Shown in pieces: positions 22,863 to 32,900 of a DNA stretch of 64,000 nucleotides. Source of the stretch: Colius striatus (lineage: Eukaryota > Chordata > Aves > Coliiformes > Coliidae); contig NC_084775.1 of the NCBI RefSeq assembly GCF_028858725.1, forward strand, positions 15,955,597-16,019,596, in the 5' to 3' direction. The position numbers were made by a program, and so were the translations under genes. Position 1 is the first letter of the stretch. The number at the start of each line of letters is the position of its first letter. Under the pieces are notes generated by a model, which was given only the letters and a program-made list of their open reading frames with translations, ran no database searches and was not told where the DNA came from.

Positions 22863-24269
22863 ACCTCTCTGTGGAGCCATGGCCAGATCCTGCTGGGAGC
22901 ACAGAGCCACGAGCCTGGCACTGGGAAGAGCTGCTGGATCCCATAACCAACTGTATAAAGTACTGGGAACCAACACTGGACCCTTCCAGCCCTGCAAATC
23001 CCTGTTTGCTGGTCTCTGAGCAGGTGCTGGAAGCCAAAGTACTGTTATTTCAGAGGAGGCATTTATATAGCAGCACTTAGTGAGTGCTGGTAGGTTTATT
23101 ACCAACCCCTCATCATGCTGACACACTCAGCAGCACAGAGTTAGAGCAAGCCTCGATAATAGCTCTGCACAAGTGAAAAGCTGCTATTCTGCTGAGATGT
23201 CTGGGGATAAACAGGCCTGTGGCTGTGTGACCTGAGCGTGCTGCAGGACCAGCAGCGGGCCCTGGGGTGCCAAAGTGCTCGGGAGCCATCTGCACCTCCC
23301 AGCCCCAGGAGACCTGAGGGCTGGCCCAGCCCCAGGCACTGGAATTGGGTGTTTGAGGGGCTTTTCTCTTAAAAGGGAGCAGCCCCCAGCCCGGGACACG
23401 TTGCAGGCAGAGGCTGGAGCTGTTCATGGCTTCCCACCTGCAGGAGCTGCAGCCAAAGCAGGGGCACTGCTGCCAGGCCCTCACAGGCTCATCAGTTACA
23501 GCAACACAGCCTGGGGATGGGGCACAGCAAAGCACCACGGGAGGGGATTGATTTCACTTTGTGAAAGAGATTTGGAACAAATCCCCTTTTCCTCCACAAA
23601 GAGAACAACTGGCCCCTGCACAGAAAACCATTCCCTGGGCACAGGGGAGTGGGCATGGGTGGGCTGGGGGGGAACTGCTGCCTCCCAGCCAAGGCACAGC
23701 CCCTTTCTGATGGTCAGTGCTGCTGGTCTGCTCCCTGTGTCACCCAGTTCACTGGTGCTGCCTCCCTGGGTGATGCCCGAAGCCTGGGAGCTGCAGGGAT
23801 GTCCCTGCTAGCCCGTGGCTTTGGTGCTGGCCGAGGCACAGAGCCCATCAGAGTGTGGCTGTGTGAGGGCTGCTGCTGCCTCTCTGCAGAGCCCTGATGG
23901 AGTCAAGCACGGCTCCTGTCTCCCTTTGGAGAAGAAAAGGTGCCTGAGCAGCTGGAGGAGCTGCCATTGCTGCAGGGGCGTCTCTCTGAGTGACACCAGA
24001 GGGACCCTCCAGCCTCTCAGACTCCCGAGGCCCTTGTGCTGCTGCCCAGAGCACAGCTCTCCTGCCCCAGGTGCCTCATGGCACAGCCTTTGGCACCCTC
24101 CTGGCTGAGCTGCAGCTGCGTCGCTGCTTCCCCTGCGCCAGGGTCCGGGCTGTGCCATGTGGCTGCACGTCTCTACACAGGTTAACCAGCTGCTAATCCC
24201 CTGCTTGTAAAGCAAACCACCACTGATTCTACACTTACCTGCAGATCATAAGTGAGAATGTGAAGCAGT
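22863..24269. other. Intergenic DNA, no gene recognised
   Basis: GC-rich non-coding sequence without recognisable gene, repeat array or transposon. Open frames here reflect base composition. Confidence 0.6.
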
Positions 24270-24560
24270 GACAGAGCTAAGCACCAGTTCTTAACGGGCT
24301 CATTAATACTTCCCCCATTTGAAGATGATTCCTCGTGGCTGTTGTCTGAGATCTGTCAATGAGCCAGTTCTTAAGCCACTTAAGATGCACCACACTGATA
24401 CTGCACCATGCTGCTTTCCAGGAGAATGCTGCCTGATACCACATCAAATACATTTCAACGACCTGTAACAGCCATTCCAATACCTTCCTCCATCAGATGT
24501 ATAATCTCTTCAGAGATTACAATCAGCTGTTTGAAACAATCTGCCTTTCATAATGCCATG
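24270..24560 (-). mobile_element. Old CR1-type LINE fragment, reverse transcriptase region
   Basis: On the minus strand the block reads CAGCATTCTCCTGGAAA and then a short frame with HLKWLKNWLIDRSQ, which parallels the CR1 reverse transcriptase segment where an LRWxKNWLxxRxQ motif follows the SILLEKL stretch. Downstream residues (LQMGEVLMSPLRTG) align loosely with the SSWRPVTSGVPQGS part of that domain. Stops and indels break the frame, so it is a dead relic. It is older looking than the 3'-end copies elsewhere in the window. Identification is from motif recall and no search was run. Confidence 0.6.
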
Positions 24561-26984
24561 GTTACTGGTGCTAATCATAATCTGCTCTTCCCTCCTTTCC
24601 CCTCCTTTCCCTCTTCTCATGGTTCCTTTCCACGTGTCCATCGTCAGGCTGGGTATCTCCAGCATCCCAGGGATTATCCCCAATCAGCAGCTGATTGCAT
24701 CAGCTCCTCAGAGAATGCTTTTAAGATTCCTGTGGGGAAATGACTTGGGCCAGATAGAGTAAAAATATTTCCTGTGGTCAGTGCTGAGGGACAAGGTCTG
24801 CAGGCTGCAGCCAGCCTGTCCCACAGGCACCCTGAGACCTCCCTGGGGTGTTCCTGCCCAGCTCAAGGTGGGCCATGTGGGGCATTCACGGCTGAGGGGT
24901 GCCAGGGGGGTATCGAGGTGAGGTGCAGAGGTGCTGCTGCAAGTCACAGCCCCCACTCTGGCCAGGTGCTTGGCCAAGGAGCAGCCACAGGGCTGAGCCA
25001 CCCATCAGCCCAAGGCAGCTGCCTGCAGGGTCCCTTCCTCCCACAGGGCAGGGCTGCCACTGCCCACCATCCCCACAGAGCCTTTGTTTCTCTCAGCCCC
25101 CTCCAAACCCCAATGGGCAACACAGAGACTAGTTTTGAGCTGTGCAAAGTCTTCTTCTGTTGACAAGGAACAAGGGCTTCCCTCCTGAAAGGGCCCCCAG
25201 CTGTGCCCGCGGGCTCTCGCTCAAAGGGGCTGGAACGGAGCCTGGCCTCACACTCAAACCCCCCATTCAGTGCCGGCATTTGTGAGGCAGAGCAGGGAGG
25301 CAGCTCGCTCCCAAAGCCAAGGGCTGGAGTGGCTCTGCCATCTCAGAGGGACAAAGGCCTTTTCTGCCCCGGGACAATATTGCCACTCACCAGCGATGCC
25401 CCTCAGCCATGGAGCCTGGAGACCGCTCCTCAGAGCCGCCATTCAGCTTCGCTACGGGAGACCTCAGCTTCCAAGTCTAAAGCTGAGGTTGTTTTTCCAC
25501 TTCCTTCTGCCATTGAAGCTCTCTGGGCAGTGCAGAGGAGGGGGTGAAAGCCTCCCGAGAAAGCTGCAGTGAGGACGCTGGCCTTGTATATGCACCAAGG
25601 GTTTGGTGAGGCAAGAGCCCAGCACCCCACACCTGCCCCTGTGTGCCCTCACAGCAGCCTCCCTTCACACCATGTGCTAGCCTGGGCTCCTAAACAGGAG
25701 CCTCGTAGCACTTTGGGGCAGCTCAGCATTGATCTGGAGGCAGAAGCTCCAGGTATGCCCTAGTCAGGGTCTGTCCTCCCAGAACATCCATCTCCCTCTT
25801 CAACGAGGTCTCTCGTAGCTCAGGAGGGAGATCTCAGCTCATCAGGAGAAACTGCTGTGTCCAGATTGAGAAGTCTCCTTCCCACAGTGCTGGGGGTGCC
25901 ACCATGGCTGCCTGCTCCTGATCTGTGCTGCTGAAGCACAGCTGATGCACATTTGCCCTCTGCATCCCTCCTCAGCTGCAGCTGGTGCATCCCAACCCTC
26001 CTGACACTGCTGATTGGCAGGGATGCTCTAGCCTGGGCTCAGGGAGACCTGTCTGTCCTTGCAGGGGACACCCTCAGGATCAGGAGTGAGGGTCAAGAGA
26101 TGTGTCACTGTCCATAAAGTCACCAGGGGCAGCCAAGGGTTCCCAGCCTCCTGGCTGAGCTCAGAGAGCTCCAGACCCAGGGTGCCGGCTTGTCACCACT
26201 TCTGCAGTCAGAGCCCTGGGCAAGGTTCATGGGGAGAAAGGCTTGGAAGGCTGCTGGTTCCCTCACTGGCAGCACAGCAAACACCATGGGGGGCACCCTG
26301 CAGCTACCCTGCCTGGGTAGGGACAGTCAGCCCCGGGCTGTGCAGACACACAGACCATGGCTCTGTCTCCTGCACATGCAGCTTCCAACCGGCAAACAGC
26401 CTCATTCGGTGGCAGTGCCCATGCCATGCCCTGTGCCAGCCCCATTGCTGCCCACTGAGGTAGCAGCAGCTTCCTGGGAGGTGCTGGGAGGCCCTGAAGG
26501 CTGTGGGATGCTTCCTGCAAGGCAGATACACCCGAGGGCTCCGTTGGTGATGCACAGGCTGCACGGAGCAGCGGGCGAGCGCTGGTGCTGCCCCGCGAGG
26601 CAGGATCGATGGTGGAACTGCAGAGCAACTGCAGCGGCAGCACTGGGCTGCTGCATCTCCACCAGCAAAATCAATGAGAGATTGATTTTCTGGGCAGTCT
26701 GGATGGCGTGGATCTCAGCAGAGATGACAGGCGGAGCGCAGGCATGGCCGGCGTGGCGGGGCTGACACGTCCCCACACACCCATGCGCCAGGGAGAGGGA
26801 GGCAGCTCTGAGGCTGGAGACTTGGGCACCCTGAAACGGGGTCTGAGAGGCTCCAGGCTCTCTCTAGCATTGCAGGGGACACCCCAGGCAGGAGCCTGTG
26901 TCCTGTGCTCCCCCTGGGACCCCCCGGCTCAGCGGATCGGCCGCATCCCAACCAGCAGTGAGCGGCTCTTGTCTGCTCCTCAGC
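24561..26984. other. Intergenic DNA, no gene recognised
   Basis: 24561-24780 is AT/pyrimidine-rich with a TCCCCTCCTTTCCC tract and may be a regulatory patch or the flank of the old LINE. A second AT patch is at 26660-26700 (AATCAATGAGAGATTGATTTTC, an imperfect inverted repeat). The rest is ordinary GC-rich sequence. Confidence 0.55.
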
Positions 26985-27270
26985 CAGCCACGCTCTTCCT
27001 CGTAACATCTTATCTTCAAGCTTCTCTTGCTAAGTCACATCTGACTTAATTATGGTAATTAAGATTGACATTAATACAAGATTAAAATGTGAAATTAAAA
27101 TTAGCTGTGAAACTTATCTGAAATTGTACTGTGCTTATTGATTTTCTTCCCTGTTAATCAAAGGTCTGAGGTAACTGACAATGAACATGGTGCTAATTAG
27201 ACCAATGCCCACTGAAGTGGCCTCAGGAGACATTTCTCTTCATTTCCTTTCAAATACTGCAGGTTTCTGA
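26985..27270. promoter_or_regulatory. Candidate upstream enhancer of SEZ6L
   Basis: A roughly 200-base AT-rich island lies in GC-rich DNA about 2.7 kb upstream of the SEZ6L start codon. It is dense in homeodomain cores: GACTTAATTATGGTAATTAA, GACATTAATACAAG, AAATTAAAATTAGC and GTGCTAATTAGACC. It also contains TTAATCAAAGG, a good TCF/LEF site, and ATCTTATCTTC, a GATA site. No frame is open. The pattern resembles vertebrate developmental enhancers; function is inference. Confidence 0.45.
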
Positions 27271-27370
27271 CCACACCAACACCTCCAGCCCTGAGCACTG
27301 CCAGAGGAGCAGGAGTGATTCCTCCTTTTCTTAGGCACACCCTGTACGCAGCCTGGGCTGTGCATGTGGT

Positions 27371-27425
27371 GATGCACGGTGATGCATGGTGATGTGTGGT
27401 GATGCATGGTGATGCACAGTGATAC
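27371..27425 (+). repeat. 10-bp tandem repeat (GATGCAYGGT)n
   Basis: Five exact-register 10-base units from 27371 to 27420 (GATGCACGGT, GATGCATGGT, GATGTGTGGT, GATGCATGGT, GATGCACAGT) plus five bases. A helical-turn-length period; non-coding. Confidence 0.92.
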
Positions 27426-28014
27426 AAGGCCACGAGCAGTGCTGGAGGAGCGGGTCTGGCTGCAGGCAGGAGGGTTTGGGGTTGTGGGGAGGGCAGCAGG
27501 AGCGCAGGGAGCGCCGGGGCCGCCGGCTCAGCTGCAGCACGCATCGCTGTTGTTTCTCAGAGTGAGATGTCACAGGCCATTAGCCCTCGGCTGTGCAGGG
27601 AGACTGTGGGAGGGAAGTTGTTTAAATCCCCCTGTAACACACCAGCCATGGGCTGTGCACCCTGCAGGTCCCACCTCATTCCCCACGTGTGCTCCCTCCT
27701 CCCCACTGCCTCTCGACTCGCCTGAGTCCCCAGCGAAGCGCTGGGAGGGTGGGGAGACCCCAGCACTGCTGCCAGACCCCCGGGCTCGCTGAGCAGCCCC
27801 CCACAGCAGCCGCTGGTCCCCCCAGGCACAGGCGCTGTGGGGACTGGGAAAAGCACCCCAAGAGCTGCGTGGGGTGTCAGCAGAGCAGTGCCAAGCCCAC
27901 TGGTGCCAAGGGGGCTGTCCTGGCTCATGGGGTGCCGCTCTTTCAAGCTCCTGAATCCCAGCTGATGAGCCAAGGCTTGAGCTTAACTGTCCCCTCGCCA
28001 TCAAGAACAACTTT
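27426..28014. other. Intergenic DNA, no gene recognised
   Basis: GC-rich, with a small CpG cluster near 27495-27545 (GGAGCGCCGGGGCCGCCGG). I see no exon or RNA gene. Confidence 0.55.
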
Positions 28015-28400
28015 TGCCACTTAGTGGGCATTTCTGCATTACAAATACAGCATTTGTTCTTTTTCTCTCGCCTGTTACCATGGCACTGTGTTATTATCTG
28101 GCTATCTTAGGAGTTTACTACAATGCAGATGAACACAATAAAAATCACTCAAGGAAAACTGCTAAATGAGAGCCAACTTTTATCTCTACTAACGGCGCAG
28201 GTCGGGAGGGAAGCGGGGCTGGAGCAGGGGGGAACCAGCCCAGGCTGCTCTTGCTCTGCTGCAGATAGCTTTGTTAGACCAAATTAAACCTCTGAGCAAG
28301 CGAATCCCACTTTGTATACGAAAACGACGGCGATAAATAATGTACTGCACCTCTTGGTGATTTCTCTCCCTTTCTTATTTTGTCCTCCTCCCGCCTGCTG
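28015..28400. promoter_or_regulatory. Candidate upstream enhancer of SEZ6L
   Basis: A second AT-rich island, 1.5-1.9 kb upstream of the SEZ6L ATG. It combines AT-rich motifs (GCATTACAAATACAG, TTATTATCTGGC, AACACAATAAAAATCAC, ACCAAATTAAACC) with retained CpGs (TACGAAAACGACGGCGATAA, CTAACGGCGCAGGTCGG), a mix often seen in conserved cis-regulatory DNA. No coding frame. Conservation was not tested. Confidence 0.4.
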
Positions 28401-29529
28401 CCCAACTGTTCCCAGCTGGCAGCTGCCGGAGTGACACAGGGAATGCAAATGACCCGGCTGCCTGCACAGGCTCAGGCTCCTCAGGACCCCGGCGTCGGCT
28501 GGAGGAGCTCTGCAGAGGGCAGCAGGATGAGGCCCCGTGTTTGGACGAGTCCTTGAGTCGATATGTTCTGCGTGGTGGCATTTGTGGCGGTACCAGTATG
28601 TGATTATTGTTGCTGAGGTAACCGAGTCGGTGTAATTGCTCTCTCAGAGGTAGCAGGGACTTCTCAGATGGCAGCATGACAAAGTGGCTCTTTGGGGGAA
28701 AGGCTTGCCTCAATCTTGGGGTGTTTGACACTCAAACAGGTGCTTCGTGACATTGTGCTGGCTATTGGACTTGACAGGCAGAGTGGCCAGGAGGAGCAGG
28801 GAGCCCTCACCAGGAGGTGACACAGAAAACATTTCAGGGCAGGACTTGGGATTTCAAGAGAATGGAGCCTTCCTTCCTGTTCTTATCAAAGCCAGAGTAA
28901 TTACACCGTGTACTCTGACAGGCTCAGGAGGCGACTGCTGGAAGCTCCCAGCTCACTGCAGCTGCCAGTGGCATGGGCAAGGGCATGGGCAGGACCAGAC
29001 CAGGCAGAGAAGCCATCAGGCACAGGGTCCTGCCTGTGTTGTTGGGCTGGGATGCTGAGCAGGGACTGTGTGTTGGTTTTTTTGCAGCAAGACTGAGAAG
29101 GCTCCAGCACTGACCTGTGGCCGTGGTGCCTGTCCCACGTTACTGGGGGGCCCCTGCACAGCTTCCATAAACTGTGAGCTCTTATGAGCCCAGAGCTCAT
29201 CACCCCACTGCATCTGGTCAGGCCACAGCATGCAGCTCCCTGCAGTCTGGCCTCACTCTCTCCAGGAGCATGACCAGGCCCTGGAGCATCCCTTACCCCA
29301 GGGGGGCACAGGTCTATTTCAGCCTCCTCTCTGCCCAGCACCACTGCCCTGTTCACAGTCCGATTCTGGGGAGCCCAAGGAGAGAGAAGGGGAGCAAAGC
29401 TAGTCTTGAGCAAGGAGGTGAGAGGGGCTTGGCGTGCTCTGGGGAGCTTGGGGACAGGGGGCAGTGAGATGATACAAGAGCCTGGGCAAAGGCTGGGTGG
29501 GGGCTTCACTAACCAGGCTGGAGGGGACA
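28401..29529. other. Proximal upstream region of SEZ6L
   Basis: No gene is recognised. A further AT/CpG-mixed patch (about 28555-28640, TCGATATGTTCTGCG, GTATGTGATTATTG) precedes ordinary sequence leading into the CpG island. Long open frames on both strands around the island are caused by high GC and are not counted as genes. Confidence 0.5.
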
Positions 29530-29911
29530 CTGATGGCTCCCGGAGCCAAGAGAGCCGGGGGAGCCAGGGGGAAGGAACCGTGGGACCGGGGCGGGTGAGG
29601 GGAGCCAGCGGGAGCTGCGGGAGCTGCAGACCGGCGGAGAGCAGCGGGTCCGCCGGCGGGGCTGGGAGGGGGGTGCCCGGGGGCCGCGGGCGGGGCCGGA
29701 GCGCACGGCGCGGCGCGGGGGCCGGAGCGGCTGCCGGCGCCCTCCCCCGCCGCTCGCTCCGCTCCTCTCCGCCCTCCCCGCGCCCGCTCCCCCGCGCCGG
29801 CTCCGGCGGCAGCCCCCGCCCCCGCCCCCGGCCCGGCCCCGCTCGGCTCGGCCCCGCTCGGCTCGGCTCGCAGCAGCGCGGAGGCTCCGCCGCGCCCGCC
29901 GCCGCCGCACC

Positions 29912-29978
29912 ATGCCGGGCCCCCGCGGGCTCTGCCTGCTCGCCCTGCTGCTGGGCAGCCCCGCGGCCCCTCGCCCAG
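29912..29978 (+). CDS. SEZ6L: SEZ6L coding exon 1 (signal peptide)
   Basis: ATG at 29912 has A at -3 (CACCATGC) and opens MPGPRGLCLLALLLGSPAA, a short but typical signal peptide with a Leu-rich core. LALLLGSPAA is the same core I recall from human SEZ6L. The exon ends in CCCAG/GTAAGC at 29978 with one base carried into the next codon. No upstream in-frame ATG is needed. Confidence 0.95.
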
Positions 29979-32900
29979 GTAAGCGGCGCGGAGCGCGGAG
30001 CGGGGCTCCCCGGCCACGGACACCGGGGCCCTGCGTCTCCCGGCCGGGGGTGGGGGACGAGCGCTGCCGGGGAGGGGGCAGCGGCCGCGGCGGGGTGTGT
30101 GGGGGTGTATGTGTGTGTGTGTGTGCGGGGATGTGCAGCCGTGACCGGGGAGCGGGACGTTCGGACCGAGGAGCGGGCAGCCGGCCCGGGAGGGGCTGCT
30201 GGAACCAGCCGTGCGACCCCCCGACCGCGGACACCCTTCCCCGCCTCGCCCCGCTTTGCTTGCTGCCCGGGCCGGGATGAAACTTCTGGCATTGCTGGGA
30301 GAGCGCGGCGCCGGCACCGCACCGGCACCGCACCCGCACCGGCACCGCACCCGCCCCGCACCCGCACCGGCACCGCACCGGTACCGCACCCGCACCGCAC
30401 CGGCACCGCACCGGCACCGCACCGCACCCGCAGCGGAGCGGCGGCTCAGCACCGCGGGGCGGACAGCTCCCGCCGCCGGCCCGCACGCGGCCGCGTCCTG
30501 CCGGGGAGCCGCGCCGAACCCTCCGCGTCCCTCCCGCAGGGCGGCACCCCGGTGTCCCCGCACCCCGGTGTCCCCAGCCCCCGCTTCCCACAGCCCCCGC
30601 TGCCCCCAGCCCCCGCTGCCAGGGCCCCGCCGGCGTTCCCGTTCCACCGCCCTGGGCGGGCAGGGGCTGGCCGTGGGGCCGTCACGGTTTCCCCAGGGGC
30701 TGCGTGTTCATTCCACGTGTTTCACGTTTCCACACAAATCCGCTCCCTCTGGCCCCGCCGCGGTGACAGACCCAGGACCGGGCTCCAGGACCCTCTTGCC
30801 GGGGACTTGGTGAAGTTGCGTGGTGCTTACAGATTGCTGAAGCCGTGGCGGCTCCTGCTGTCTCTGGATTGGAAAGCTGTGGGGACGAGGCAGCGGGTTC
30901 TCTGGTGCTGTGGGTGCCAACGCGGGCTAGTGAGAGGGAAAAGGGGAGAGGCGGGTGATGGCTGTGCTGCAGTGTGTGTGCAGGGCCCAGAGGCTGACCC
31001 CAGGGCCAAGCCAGGGGTCAGCAGCGGTTACTAGCTCCTGTGTCGGGGTGCTGTGCCATGCTGCCTGTGCAGCATCACTCTCTGTTCTCGTGTTCCAATT
31101 GCATTTAAAGGACTCTGACTTTCTGGTCTTTAAGCTGTCTCTCCATACAGAGATTGTAACCCAGAATCTATCCTTCTGTCTGGGTAACAGAACAGAAATG
31201 AGTGTAGGTTGTGGTGTTTTCTCCTTCCTCTGCATGGGCATGTGTGCTGTGCCAGGGATGTGCACGTATGTCTGAAAGAATTAGGTCTGAAGTGTCTATG
31301 CACAACTGCTGGCATCCTGTTTCAGCATCAGAGCAAGCAGAAAGACCCTTTTCCCCGTGGTGTTACACAAACGCTGTCGCCCAGGCCGCTGGTGAGCTGC
31401 TGCGGGGGATGTGTGTGCACAGCACCAGCCCTGTGCTGCCAGGGGGCTGGGGGCAGCTGGGCAAACAAACCCAGTGCCTGCAGGGCCCAGTACAGGGCTT
31501 ACAGCTCTGCTGCTGTCCTGGGCCCCGGAGGCAGGAGGGCTGCCCTGGTGCCAAGAACCCTTTGGGAGCACCCATGGGCAGCCCAGCTCCTCAGGAACAG
31601 GATTGGGCCCTTCGTGGCAAGCATGATTTGTCATAGATCTCAGGGTAGGAGAACACAGCGTACTGAACAACTCTTTCATTGCCAGAGAGGGAGCTGATAA
31701 ATAGTTGACCCTTTACAAGACTTGGCGAATTATTGCTGTAAAACCCCAAACTCCAGCAGAGGCAGCCTTGGAGCCGGTGGTGATGTGGCAGCTCTCCCTG
31801 TGCTGGAGGGGGAGGCTTGTGGGACTGTTTGCAGAAGGTCACAGCAGGGACCCTGCTTAGCAAGCCCCGCTGTTCTCAAACTGCGAGGGAGAGCAGGATC
31901 AGCCCTTGCAGAGAGATGGTTTGTTGTGCTCCACCTTCCTGCTCTTTCGGTTTGTTCTTTCAAGAGACAACTCATTTCACGTGACTTGCACCCATCAGTT
32001 GCCGGCTGGTGGCTTTTTGGTCCTTTGCGCTCAAGGAGACGCCACAGGAGGTGTGAAATCCTCTCCTCTCGGCACCCGCTTGCACCCAGCCGCCAGCACA
32101 GCACGCAGCAGCAGAACAGGCGGCAGTGGCACAGCCCCTGGCCAGGACCTGTGCCAGGAGGCTCCGGGCAGCAGCGTGCAAGGACCGCAGTCACGGGCTT
32201 CGGTTCTGCTTTAGCAGCGTGTGAACGCAGTGTGCCAACGCAGGGCACGAGGGCAGAGCGTATGCAGGCTGGCAGAGGAGGGTGGCAGTGCTGCCTGGGC
32301 AGGCTCGGGCCAGGACCTGCACTTTTGGGAGTGGTGGGCACGTGGCTGGACCCCTGGGAGATCCAGGGTTTCTAAATATACCCCGTGGCGGTGGCGATGT
32401 GGGTCGGTGTCCGCTAGAGGTTGTGCTGAGACCAGCAAATCCTTCCTGGAGCAGGAACACAACTGGGGGATGCTGAGCATCAGGAGCCCCGGCATCTACG
32501 CTCCCCCTTCTTTGCTTGGAGGTGTTTGGGCACCCCCAGGCTGGTGGCACTGTGGAACAGCGAGCTGGGGGGGGGGTCAGCTTTGAGGTGAGCTCAGCAC
32601 CAGAGGAGGATCTTTCCAGAACCTCCAGTGTGGCCAGCAGGAAGGAGCGTGGAGCAGGAACTCGAGAGCTGCAACAAGTGAGCGTCGTGCTCTGGCTGCT
32701 GCCGGCGGCCCCCTGAGCGGTATCAGCTCAAGCAGTGAGATAACAGCAGAGGGCTGGGCTGCCAGCGGGCTGGGCGGCCCCAGATAACAGGGAAAGGGAT
32801 TTGGCTGCTGGGAAGGTATCAGAGGCCATAATAAATGTCTCCTCTTCCTCCTCTCCTCCTCAGCAGAAAGAACTAGGAAAGTCTGGGTGAGCAGCAAATG

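Larger units (their letters stand above)
29530..30800 (+). promoter_or_regulatory. SEZ6L CpG-island promoter region
   Basis: CpG density rises abruptly near 29530 and falls after about 30800, spanning exon 1. GC boxes are visible (GGGGCGGG near 29587; several CCCCGCCCCC around 29813-29835). There is no obvious TATA box, so a dispersed-start CpG promoter is likely. A 16-bp GGCCCCGCTCGGCTC duplication sits at about 29841-29873, just upstream of the ATG. The transcription start cannot be fixed by eye. CpG islands often fire in both directions, so an upstream antisense transcript is possible. Confidence 0.75.

Noticed and set aside
23985..24005. Possible CTCF site (ACACCAGAGGGACC)
   Set aside because: Two mismatches at core positions; not enough to call.
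28901..31034. Very long open frames (over 500 codons) on both strands around the CpG island
   Set aside because: They lie in extreme GC sequence and simple repeats, give Arg/Ala/Pro/Gly-only translations, and cross the real SEZ6L exon 1 and its splice donor. They are composition artefacts.
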